Assembly: GCF_005844085.1 (NCBI RefSeq) | Contig: NZ_VCDI01000002.1 | Location: 124,001-188,000 of the forward strand | Source of the DNA: Lichenicoccus roseus | GTDB taxonomy: Bacteria; Pseudomonadota; Alphaproteobacteria; Acetobacterales; Acetobacteraceae | Direction of reading: 5' to 3' | DNA length: 64,000 nt | Shown here: positions 16,601 to 23,356 of the stretch, in pieces | How the letters are laid out: every line of letters begins with the position of its first letter | How positions within the stretch are numbered: position 1 is the first letter of the stretch | The notes under the pieces: model-generated | The model's database searches: none | What the model saw: only the letters and a program-made list of their open reading frames with translations | Told to the model about the DNA's origin: nothing | Position numbers and translations under genes: made by a program

Positions 16601-17339
16601 GCCGGACGCCGGGGAGCGCCGCCGCCAGGTGCGCGGTGTGCCGGCGCAGGATCGGCGACAGCGCGGCGTCCACCAGTGCCGTCTGCGCGCGCGGCACCAG
16701 CCGCAGCAGCGGGCTTACCGCATGGCCGGTCGAGACCTGGGTGAAGCCGGCGTCGCGAGCGAGCTTGGCGAGGCGCTGCTCCAGGCCGGGATGCTCCCAG
16801 GCATGGATCAGCGCGATGGCGCAGCTCTCGATGCCGGCCGCGCGCGCCGCCGACAGCACGCCGCAAGCATGGGCTTCGTCGAGCGGGGTCAGCAGGCTGC
16901 CATCCGCCGCGATGCGCCCGACGATCTCGGCGACCTGGCCGGGCAGCGGCTCCGGCAACCGGATGGCGAGGTCGAACAGGTCGGGCCGGCTCTGGTCGCC
17001 GATGCGCAGCAGGTCGGCATAGCCGGCATCGACCAGCAGCAGCACCGGCGCGGTGGTTCGGGAGAGCAGCGCATTGGTCGCGACCGTGGTGCCGAGCCTG
17101 ACTTCCGCGACCAGGCCGGGCGGGATCGGGCCGCTCTCCGCTACCCCGAGCATGCCGGCGATGCCGGCGAGCGCGGCATCGGCGTATCGGCCGGCATCCT
17201 CGCTCAGCAGCTTGGCGGTGTGCAGCGCGCCGGCGGGGTCGCAGCCGACGATGTCGGTGAAGGTGCCGCCGCGATCGATCCAGAACCGCCACTGGCCGGA
17301 CTTGCCTCCATTGTCAGGCGGTGGGCTCGTCATGGTCAT
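13677..17339 (-). CDS. Fused 5-oxoprolinase / hydantoinase A-B protein
   Basis: The 1220-residue protein fuses HyuA-like and HyuB-like halves as in ATP-dependent 5-oxoprolinase (OplAH). The N-terminal half opens WRFWIDRGGTFTDIVGCDPAG, and has VRLGTTVATNALLSRT and VISFDMGGTSTDVALYDGQF, the actin-like ATPase motifs of HyuA. The C-terminal half (from about residue 705) has DALRVELFRNLFMTIAQQAG, GDAIALNNPFDGGTHLPDIT and VGSRGHHADIGGITPGS of HyuB. The enzyme class opens 5-oxoproline, hydantoins or related lactams using ATP in the cytoplasm; which one is not decided by sequence. AGGAGG lies just before the ATG at 17339, with another in-frame ATG at 17333. The stop overlaps the arfB start. Confidence 0.88.
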   Translation of the reverse strand: MTMTSPPPDNGGKSGQWRFWIDRGGTFTDIVGCDPAGALHTAKLLSEDAGRYADAALAGIAGMLGVAESGPIPPGLVAEVRLGTTVATNALLSRTTAPVLLLVDAGYADLLRIGDQSRPDLFDLAIRLPEPLPGQVAEIVGRIAADGSLLTPLDEAHACGVLSAARAAGIESCAIALIHAWEHPGLEQRLAKLARDAGFTQVSTGHAVSPLLRLVPRAQTALVDAALSPILRRHTAHLAAALPGVRLLFMQSSGGLADGAHFTGCQAILSGPAGGIVGAARTAEAAGLPRVISFDMGGTSTDVALYDGQFERSYDTRIAGLGLRIPVRVPMLAINTVAAGGGSILRFDGSRLRVGPASAGAAPGPRGYGRGGPLTVTDANIALGRLVPDRFPRLFGPNGDAPLDARAVHDGFAGLADEIDDATGSRPHPDDLAEGFLRIAVDNMANAIREISVRRGEDPRDYALHCFGGAGGQHACLVAEALGMRTVLVHPMAGVLSAFGMALAARVVLREQAVERTLDEDALPDLLHLAYALECEARAALAEQDVAEATVTRRLHLRRSGSDAVLVVPLETLPQIEVRFLEQHRARFGFDPHPAGIISGGIIVDAVAVEAAEPAPSPPLAAASPRPAGTSLQPLTPVRFRSGGHVHEAMLFDRATLCAGDILDGPALVSEANALTVIEPGWRAAITARNDMVLTRDATQHLDGTTAQQADPDALRVELFRNLFMTIAQQAGSVLQNTAQSVNIRERLDFSVALFDQDGRLVANAPHVPVHLGAMGESVRTVLRRRGDTLRPGDAIALNNPFDGGTHLPDITVITPVFDDPDAPPVFFVGSRGHHADIGGITPGSTPAFSRRLDEEGVVIDDFQIVSSGVLREREFRDLLAAGPYPARSPDVNVADIAAQVAANAHAARALQAAMRRHGTDSMRTAMRDVMANAEESVRRAIDRLEDGAFRLRMDGGSALQVAVRIDRAAREAVIDFTGTSAQHPGNFNAPPAVVRAVVLYVFRCLAGDDIPLNDGCLVPLRIVMPPGSFLSPAPGAAVVAGNTEVSQAACVALLGALGRLASSQGTMNNLLFGDATRQYYETICGGGGAGADFDGASAVQSHMTNTRMTDPEVLERRFPVRLEAFAIRRGSGGIGAHRGGDGVERRLRFLQPMTAVLVASSRERGPFGLRGGAPGLPGEQHIERADGSIEPIGGIAQMQLQAGDLLCVRTPGGGGYGNP

Positions 17340-17471
17340 GCGGCCTCCTGCCTGGGTGCGCCCTCTGCCTGGGTGCAACTGGCCTGCCGTAGGCTGGCAC
17401 GCTAATCCTGTCCACCACCGTTGCCCCCGGGACTGCCGCCCGGCATGGCCCGGCCGGATGTGGAGACCTTC

Positions 17472-17852
17472 ATGCTGATGATCGTGCTCGTGGCAGCCGG
17501 GGGCGCCCTCGGCAGCGTGCTGCGCTACCTGATCGGCGTGGTCACCACCGCGGCCTGGGGAAGCGCGTTCCCCTGGGGCACCATCCTGATCAACATCGCC
17601 GGCAGCTTCGTGATCGGGCTGTTCGCCGCCGGCACCGTGGCGGGCGGGGTGTTGCCCGCCAGCCAGGCGCTGCGCGTGTTCGTCATGGTCGGACTATGCG
17701 GCGGCTTCACCACATTCTCCTCGTTCAGCCTGCAGACGCTCGAACTGCTGCGTGGTGGCCGCGCCGGCATGGCGCTGCTCAACGTGACGCTCTCCGTCCT
17801 GCTGTGCCTCGCAGCGGTGGCAGCGGGGTTCCAGCTCGGGGCACGGCGGTAG
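17472..17852 (+). CDS. crcB: Fluoride-specific ion channel FluC/CrcB
   Basis: The 126-residue protein has four membrane helices and the FluC signatures: GGALGSVLRYLIG at the start, FPWGTILINIAGSFVIGLFA (the TxxxNxxGsFxxG element) and VGLCGGFTTFSSFSLQTLEL (GxxGgfTTFSTF, with the Phe pair lining the fluoride pores). Two subunits assemble in antiparallel to form a channel that expels fluoride. The start at 17472 follows GGAG by six bases; a longer frame upstream has no signal. I looked for a fluoride riboswitch upstream and saw none. It is a solitary gene, divergent from the oxoprolinase gene and convergent with the calpain-like gene. Confidence 0.95.
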   Translation: MLMIVLVAAGGALGSVLRYLIGVVTTAAWGSAFPWGTILINIAGSFVIGLFAAGTVAGGVLPASQALRVFVMVGLCGGFTTFSSFSLQTLELLRGGRAGMALLNVTLSVLLCLAAVAAGFQLGARR

Positions 17853-17858
17853 CACCCG

Positions 17859-18689
17859 TCAGGTCAGGTGTCCGAGATCGACCTCGGCGAAGCTCTTCGA
17901 GAGCTGCGACAGCAGGATCGGAGTCGGCTGGTCGATCCCCCAGGGGTTGAGCAGGGTGAGCGTGGCAGCCGTTCCGGTGCCCTTCACGCCGTCGAACATG
18001 TAGGCGTGGTCGCCATACAGGCCGTTGCTCAGGCCGTTCCTGTTCAGCGTGTCCATGACGATCAGGTCGCCCGCCGATACGTCGGATTGCAGGCTCGCGA
18101 GCGTGAGGCTGGCCGGCGACATGGCGCTTGCCGCATGGCCGGTCAGCTCCTCCATCGCCACCACCGGACTGCCGCCGTTGCCGATGGCGTTGTAGCCGCC
18201 ATTGAGGCTGGCATAGGCATTCTCGAGCACCTGCGGCCAGATCTCCTTCTGGTTGCCGACCACGTCCTGGGTGGCGCCGCTGTTCACGGAGTTGGTCGGA
18301 AAGTTGTTGGCCACCGTCTCGGTGACCGCGTTGAAGCCGGTTGTGTAGATCCCGTGCGAATAGGACTGGGTCGGTCTGTAGAGCGTGACCGCCTCGGTGC
18401 CACTGCCGTTGAGGTGGATCGAACCCGAAATGAAACTCGGTTTCAGCAGCGCGATCTCGCCGATCGAGGAGAGCAGGTAGCAGTCGCCGAGCTGGTCCTG
18501 GTTGATGTCGGCGACGCTGACCGGGGCGCCGGTGCCGGGCTCGGTCACGTAGAGCGTCTGCACCATGGCCGCCGCCTTCGAGGCGATCGGCGAGATCGCA
18601 GCGGCGGCGAACACATCCGGCGGCGTTATCGCAGGCGGCCCGAACAGGCCGAAGCCGGTATCGTCTTGCAGCGAATTGGAGTTCGTCAC
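17859..18689 (-). CDS. Calpain-like (C2 family) cysteine protease
   Basis: The 276-residue protein contains the complete calpain catalytic triad in order. Cys70 lies in NQDQLGDCYLLSSIGEIA, matching the calpain QGxLGDCWxL box; His228 lies in GLYGDHAYMFDGV and Asn248 in LTLLNPWGIDQP. There is no calcium-binding C2 or EF-hand segment and no clear signal peptide; the first 40 residues are low in charge and rich in Ala, Pro and Gly. Bacterial C2 peptidases are uncommon and mostly of unknown role, some secreted. The GTG at 18689 is preferred because AGGA lies 8 bases upstream; a TTG at 18719 would add ten residues. It stands alone between crcB and the eut genes and may be regulated independently. 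Confidence 0.8.
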   Translation of the reverse strand: MTNSNSLQDDTGFGLFGPPAITPPDVFAAAAISPIASKAAAMVQTLYVTEPGTGAPVSVADINQDQLGDCYLLSSIGEIALLKPSFISGSIHLNGSGTEAVTLYRPTQSYSHGIYTTGFNAVTETVANNFPTNSVNSGATQDVVGNQKEIWPQVLENAYASLNGGYNAIGNGGSPVVAMEELTGHAASAMSPASLTLASLQSDVSAGDLIVMDTLNRNGLSNGLYGDHAYMFDGVKGTGTAATLTLLNPWGIDQPTPILLSQLSKSFAEVDLGHLT

Positions 18690-18844
18690 GTCGTTGGTCC
18701 TGGTGCAGTTCGGCCGCAATGCGGTCTCGAGGGGTGAACCGTTCGCTGGCGCCGCACGTCACGAACCCAGCCATTCCGGAGACGCATCCAGAATTAGCGT
18801 GCGATCCTTAACCGCCGGTGAAGACGATACGAATCTCCGACCGC

Positions 18845-19636
18845 CTAGGGCGACAGCCGTACGCGCTGGCCGTCACCGGACAGCGGTGGCGATGCATCCT
18901 TCAGCCCGACGCCGGTGAGTTGCAGCCGCCGGGCCGCGTTCATCAGCCACGCAATCCGGTCCGCCGCCGCCTCGATGCCGAGGCCGTCGGGTTCGTGGAT
19001 GTTGGACACGCAGTTGCGCTCCGCATCGCGCCGGCCCGCGCGAGGCGCCCAGGTCAAATACACTCCCAGGCTGTCGGCGACGCTCAACCCCGGCCGCTCG
19101 CCGATCATCACCACCACCAGGGATGCGCCCAGCGCGGCGCCGACTTCGTCTGCAAGCGCGACCCGTGCCTGTGTCGCGATGACCAGCGGCGCGACCCGCC
19201 AGCCGTGCAGGCGGAGGAGGCAGGCGTGGAACAGGCGCGCGGCATGGCGTTGCACGGCGACTGCGGACAGCCCGTCGCCGGCGACGAATGCCACGTCCGG
19301 CGGGGAGGTGGTGGCGGCGAGTTGCGACAGCGCCGCGAGGCTCGCCAGGTCGGGACGGCGGCCGAGATCCGGGCGGCGCAGATAGGTCGGTCGATCGAGG
19401 GCGAGGCTGCGCACCTGGAGCGAGGGATGCGGCGCCACCGCCCGGGCGAGTGCTGCGCCGTCGAGTGCCGCATGCACGGCGTCGCGCGCTCGCGCATGGG
19501 CATGCTGGAACGCCAATACGTCGTCCAGGACCTGCGCATCACCGGTGCGGCGCAGACCGATCCGCGCCCGGGTGGCGTCGCGCAGGCTGGCCCAGGGATC
19601 GCCCGGCAGATCGGCTGCCGGTGCCACCTCAACCAT
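18845..19636 (-). CDS. eutC: Ethanolamine ammonia-lyase small subunit
   Basis: The 263-residue protein matches EutC over its whole length, with TRARIGLRRTGDAQVLDDVL near the start, then FQHAHARARDAVHAALD and LDRPTYLRRPDLGRRPDLAS. The cobalamin-binding regions follow: VAFVAGDGLSAVAVQRHAA, VVMIGERPGLSVADSLGVYL and ERNCVSNIHEPDGLGIEAAA with its conserved Cys. EutC pairs with EutB to form the adenosylcobalamin-dependent lyase that turns ethanolamine into acetaldehyde and ammonia. Its ATG overlaps the eutB 3' end by eight bases. No microcompartment genes, reactivase (eutA) or permease are adjacent, as in many aerobic proteobacteria that degrade ethanolamine without a shell. Confidence 0.95.
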   Translation of the reverse strand: MVEVAPAADLPGDPWASLRDATRARIGLRRTGDAQVLDDVLAFQHAHARARDAVHAALDGAALARAVAPHPSLQVRSLALDRPTYLRRPDLGRRPDLASLAALSQLAATTSPPDVAFVAGDGLSAVAVQRHAARLFHACLLRLHGWRVAPLVIATQARVALADEVGAALGASLVVVMIGERPGLSVADSLGVYLTWAPRAGRRDAERNCVSNIHEPDGLGIEAAADRIAWLMNAARRLQLTGVGLKDASPPLSGDGQRVRLSP

Positions 19637-21017
19637 GTGGCGACGCGAGCCGCGCCAGCCGGCCGTGCTGCGGATCCAGCAGGCGCATCCGCCCGTCGGT
19701 GTCGCGCATGTCCATGCGGTCGAGCCAGTCGGCGAATTCCGGCGCCGGTCCGACGCCGAACAGGCCGCGCAGCGTCAGCATGTCGTGGAAGGACAGGCTC
19801 TGGTAGCTGAGCATGACATCGTCCGCGCCTGGCACCACGATCAGGAAATTCACCCCGGCGACGGTGAGCAGGGTCATCAGCCCATCCATGTCGTCCTGGT
19901 CGGCTTCGGCATGGTTCGTGTAGCAGACGTCGCAGCCCATCGGCACGCCGAGCAGCTTGGCGCAGAAATGGTCCTCCAGTCCGGCGCGGATGATCTGCTT
20001 GCCGTCATACAGGTATTCCGGGCCGATGAAGCCGACCACGGTGTTGACCAGCAGCGGCCGGAAGGCGCGCGCCACCGCGTAGGCACGCGCCTCGACGGTC
20101 TGCTGGTCGATGCCGTGATGCGCGCCGGCGGACAGCGCAGCACCCTGGCCGGTCTCGAAATACATCACGTTGTCGCCGAGCGTGCCCCGCCGCAGGGACA
20201 GCGCCGCGTCCTGCGCCTCGCGCAGCACCGCGAGGCTTACGCCGAAGCTGCGATTGGCATCCTCGGTGCCGGCGATCGACTGGAACACCAGGTCGACGGC
20301 GCCGCCGCGTGCGATGATCTCGATGGTGTTGGTGACGTGCGTCAGCACGCAGGTCTGCGTCGGGATGCCGTATTGCGACCGCACCTGGTCGAGCATGTCG
20401 AGCAGGGCGATGCCGTTCTCGACGCTGTCGGTCGCCGGGTTGACGCCGATCACCGCGTCGCCGGTGCCGTACAGCAGGCCGTCGAGCGTGGAGACGGCGA
20501 TGCCGCGCATGTCGTCGGTCGGATGGTTCGGCTGCAGCCTCGAGGCAAGTGTTCCGCGCAGGCCGATGGTGTTGCGGAACCGGGTGACCACGCGGATCTT
20601 CGACGCAACCCTGATCAGGTCCTGGTTGCGCATCAGCTTGCTGGCGGCGGCGGCCATTTCGGGCGTCACGCCGGGAGCGATGGCGGCGAGCGTGGCCTCG
20701 TCGGCCGCGTGCGACAGCAGCCAGTCACGGAACCCGCCGACGGTGAGGTGCGCGATGGGAGCGAAGGCGACGGTATCATGGCTGTCGACGATCAGCCGGG
20801 TGACGTCGTCGCTTTCGTACGGCACCATTGCGGTGTCGAGGATGTGCCGGAGCGGCAGGTCGGCCAGTGCGTAGCGGGCAGCGACGCGCTCGGCATCGCT
20901 GCGGGCGCCAAGCCCCGCGAGGCTGTCGCCCGAACGCGCCGGCGACGCCGCGGCCAGCAGCGTCCTGAGGTCGTCGAAGCGGTACCGGGTGCCGTCGAGG
21001 CTGCTGGAATACGCCAC
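19629..21017 (-). CDS. eutB: Ethanolamine ammonia-lyase large subunit
   Basis: The 462-residue protein has the EutB TIM-barrel sequence throughout: RNQDLIRVASKIRVVTRFRN, GLRGTLASRLQPNHPTDD, GDAVIGVNPATDSVENGIAL, THVTNTIEIIARGGAVDLVF, then FETGQGAALSAGAHHGIDQQ and MGCDVCYTNHAEADQDDMDG. These build the ethanolamine- and cobalamin-binding site at the EutB/EutC interface. Product acetaldehyde would be oxidised by enzymes elsewhere in the genome. GTG at 21017 is preceded by GGAGGAG within seven bases. eutB-eutC form a two-gene operon, and no specific regulator is adjacent. The divergent small membrane-protein gene begins 119 bases upstream. Confidence 0.96.
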   Translation of the reverse strand: MAYSSSLDGTRYRFDDLRTLLAAASPARSGDSLAGLGARSDAERVAARYALADLPLRHILDTAMVPYESDDVTRLIVDSHDTVAFAPIAHLTVGGFRDWLLSHAADEATLAAIAPGVTPEMAAAASKLMRNQDLIRVASKIRVVTRFRNTIGLRGTLASRLQPNHPTDDMRGIAVSTLDGLLYGTGDAVIGVNPATDSVENGIALLDMLDQVRSQYGIPTQTCVLTHVTNTIEIIARGGAVDLVFQSIAGTEDANRSFGVSLAVLREAQDAALSLRRGTLGDNVMYFETGQGAALSAGAHHGIDQQTVEARAYAVARAFRPLLVNTVVGFIGPEYLYDGKQIIRAGLEDHFCAKLLGVPMGCDVCYTNHAEADQDDMDGLMTLLTVAGVNFLIVVPGADDVMLSYQSLSFHDMLTLRGLFGVGPAPEFADWLDRMDMRDTDGRMRLLDPQHGRLARLASPHG

Positions 21018-21136
21018 GGCTCCTCCGCGTGCAGGCCACGCTGGAGGCTGGCTGCGTTCGTCGCGCGACGCAAGTTTCCTGCGCCGGGATCAAGTGGGAC
21101 AGGCTAGTCGTCATCCCGGCAGCGCAAGGAGCAGGC

Positions 21137-21568
21137 ATGATCGGCGGCATCTCCCTCGGCTATGACAGCCTGCTTGCCTGCTGCGCGGCCGGAATGGGAC
21201 GACCGACGCACGTGCGTATCGGCTGGCTCGCCACCGCCTGCGGCCTCTGCGATGCCGGCGCGACCACCCTGGGCCAGGCATTTCCGCAGCTTCCGGCACT
21301 GCCGGTGAATGTCTCCTATCTCGGCTGCGCGATCCTGCTCGGTCTGGCTACGCAGTACAGCCGCCGCCTGATCTGGGCCCTGCCGGTGCTGCTCTGCCTC
21401 GATAATCTTGCGGGCGGGGTCGGGCCGGGACACCGCTGGGCCGATGTGGCGGCGCTTGGCCTGTGGAGCGCGGCAATGGCGCTGTGCGGGTTTGCGCTGG
21501 CGTCGCTGCTTCGGCGCTGCGCCGAGATTGCATTCCAGCCGGCCCGATCCGCCGCACCGCGAAGCTGA
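21137..21568 (+). CDS. Small integral membrane protein, unknown
   Basis: The 143-residue protein is almost entirely hydrophobic with four or five helices. It begins MIGGISLGYDSLLACCAAG, continues GWLATACGLCDAGATTLGQA, and later has LLCLDNLAGGVGPGHRWADV. The paired acidic motifs DSLLACCAAG and LDNLAGG, each followed by a helix, recall the two-repeat plan of MntP and LysE-type exporters, but similarity is weak and I would not name a substrate. The ATG follows AAGGA by seven bases. It lies two bases before the GH13 gene on the same strand and is probably cotranscribed with it. Confidence 0.6.
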   Translation: MIGGISLGYDSLLACCAAGMGRPTHVRIGWLATACGLCDAGATTLGQAFPQLPALPVNVSYLGCAILLGLATQYSRRLIWALPVLLCLDNLAGGVGPGHRWADVAALGLWSAAMALCGFALASLLRRCAEIAFQPARSAAPRS

Positions 21569-21570
21569 CG

Positions 21571-23352
21571 ATGGGCGTCGCGCTGATCGCCTGGGGTCGG
21601 TTCCTCGCGGAAGGCCAGCTTGTCACAGTTCCGGCGCCGAGCACCGATCCGGGCGCCGCCTGGCTGTGGGATTTCGTGGCGATGCAGGCGGCGAGCCTGC
21701 GTGGCATCGGCTTCACCGCCATCCAGTTGCCGCCTGCGAGCAAGGCGCAGGGCGGGGCGGGACGCGGCTGCGACGGCTACGGCGTCTTCGATCCGCGTGA
21801 CCTCGGCAGCAAGCCGCAGCAGGGCAGCACCACGACGCGCTACGGCAGCGTCGAGCAGCTGCGCCGTGCCGTCGCCTGCTGTCACGCGGCCGGGCTGGAC
21901 GTCTATCTCGACGTGGTGCTGCACCAGCTCATCGGCGAGAACGGCGGTCCGGGCGTGTTCCGCTACCTGGGCGCCGATGCGATCACCCTGGATGGGCGCG
22001 GCGCGATGCATCCCGGCTGCTTTCGCGGCAATACCGGCAATGACGACCCGGTGCCGCCGTTCGGGCGCGAGGATGCGGTGCCGGCGCCGTCCGACGATTT
22101 CCCGTTCGGGCGCGAGAAGGTTTTCCAGAACTGCGAGCCGGTCCGCTACACGATCGAGGACGCGCTCGACTACGGCGACTGGCTGTTCCGTACCACCGGC
22201 GCCGACGGCATGCGGTTCGACGATGCCAAGGGGACCTGGGCGCCCTTCGTGTCGGAGTTCATGCGCAGCCGCGCGATGGCCGGGCGGCTTGCCTATGCGG
22301 AGTTCTTCGACGGCAATCCGGCGCTGCTGGATGCCTGGGCCACCGGCGACACCATGAACTCGCGTGCGCTGGTCGAGGACTTCACCCTGCACTGGGCCTT
22401 GCAGTCCGCCTGCGCCAGCCTGGATCCGCGCAAACTCGACGGCGCCGGCTACCTGGCCAGCAGACCGTTCCTCGCCTGCACCTTCGTCGATAATCCGGAC
22501 ACCGACAGTTCGCCCGGCGAGCAGATCGTCTCCAGCAAGCTGCTCGCCTATGCCTGGCTGCTGACCTCGGAAGGCTATCCGTTCGTCTACGGCAAGGACT
22601 ACTTCGACGGCGAGGTCTGGCCCGGCGCCTATGGCCTCAAGCCCTGGATCGACAACCTGGTCTGGATCCACGAGACATTGGCAGCGGGCGCCACCGTCAA
22701 TCGATGGCTCGATGACGGTGTGATCGTCCGCGAGCGTACCGGCGGCCCGGGACTGCTGACCGCGCTCAACTTCGACAGTTGGAACCGCCGGACCATCACC
22801 TGTGCGACCGGTTTCGGCGGCGGCGTCGCGCTGCACGACTATACCGGCCGGCATGCCGATATCCGCACCGATGCGGACGGCCGCGCCACCTTCACGATCC
22901 CGTCCAACGCCTACCTGTCGGGACAGAGCTACCTGTGCTTTTCGCGAACTGGCCAGGATCGTGCGCCCTCCGTCAACCGGAGATCGACCACGCAGGAGTT
23001 CTTCGGCGCCGACGATCTCGACATCCCCGCGCTACGCGTCGGGCGGTTGCAGGTCGGCCGCATCTATGCCGACGCGCATACCGACATCGTGTTCGGGATG
23101 CAGCCGGAAGCGGTACCGCCGGCTGGTTCCTCCATCGTCCTGGAGATCGCGGATGAAGCGGGTCGCCTGCTCGGCAGCACGATCCGCCGCCACGGCGAAG
23201 ACGGTAATGCCCTGACCGCGCGGCCGGCGGGCACCGGCTGGTGCAGCCTGCACCTGACCGGCGATGGCCTGCCCGACCCGATGCGCTTCGTCGCCATCGT
23301 CACCTACTCGGCTCCGCAGCATGTCGACCGCATCACCCTGGAGAAGGGCTAG
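21571..23352 (+). CDS. Glycoside hydrolase family 13 (alpha-amylase-like) protein with altered subsite histidines
   Basis: The 593-residue protein shows the GH13 barrel: FTAIQLPPASKAQGG, YGSVEQLRRAVACCHAAGLD, region I (VYLDVVLHQLIGENGG), region II (GADGMRFDDAKGTW), region III (AYAEFFDGNP) and region IV (CTFVDNPDTDSSPGE). The catalytic residues should be Asp217, Glu244 and Asp310. All three histidines that usually contact the -1 sugar are replaced: the H of the DVVxNH motif is Q, the KH of region II is KG, and the NHD of region IV is NPD. A beta-sandwich C-terminal part follows (from about 390). No signal peptide is present, so it acts in the cytoplasm if translated as read. It is flanked by a small membrane protein and a beta-propeller gene four bases downstream. 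Confidence 0.75.
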   Translation: MGVALIAWGRFLAEGQLVTVPAPSTDPGAAWLWDFVAMQAASLRGIGFTAIQLPPASKAQGGAGRGCDGYGVFDPRDLGSKPQQGSTTTRYGSVEQLRRAVACCHAAGLDVYLDVVLHQLIGENGGPGVFRYLGADAITLDGRGAMHPGCFRGNTGNDDPVPPFGREDAVPAPSDDFPFGREKVFQNCEPVRYTIEDALDYGDWLFRTTGADGMRFDDAKGTWAPFVSEFMRSRAMAGRLAYAEFFDGNPALLDAWATGDTMNSRALVEDFTLHWALQSACASLDPRKLDGAGYLASRPFLACTFVDNPDTDSSPGEQIVSSKLLAYAWLLTSEGYPFVYGKDYFDGEVWPGAYGLKPWIDNLVWIHETLAAGATVNRWLDDGVIVRERTGGPGLLTALNFDSWNRRTITCATGFGGGVALHDYTGRHADIRTDADGRATFTIPSNAYLSGQSYLCFSRTGQDRAPSVNRRSTTQEFFGADDLDIPALRVGRLQVGRIYADAHTDIVFGMQPEAVPPAGSSIVLEIADEAGRLLGSTIRRHGEDGNALTARPAGTGWCSLHLTGDGLPDPMRFVAIVTYSAPQHVDRITLEKG

Positions 23353-23356
23353 TTCC

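Noticed and set aside
13794-17405. A 1,203-codon open frame on the plus strand opposite the oxoprolinase gene
   Set aside because: It has no recognisable domain, is full of Arg/His/Gln runs typical of antisense reading of GC-rich genes, and has no ribosome site. The minus-strand gene is clearly real.
17340-17471. Fluoride riboswitch in front of crcB
   Set aside because: I could not find the conserved core of that riboswitch; only a short direct repeat (CTGCCTGGGTGC twice) is present.
20170-20874. Open frames on the plus strand inside eutB
   Set aside because: They are antisense shadows of the very well conserved eutB gene.
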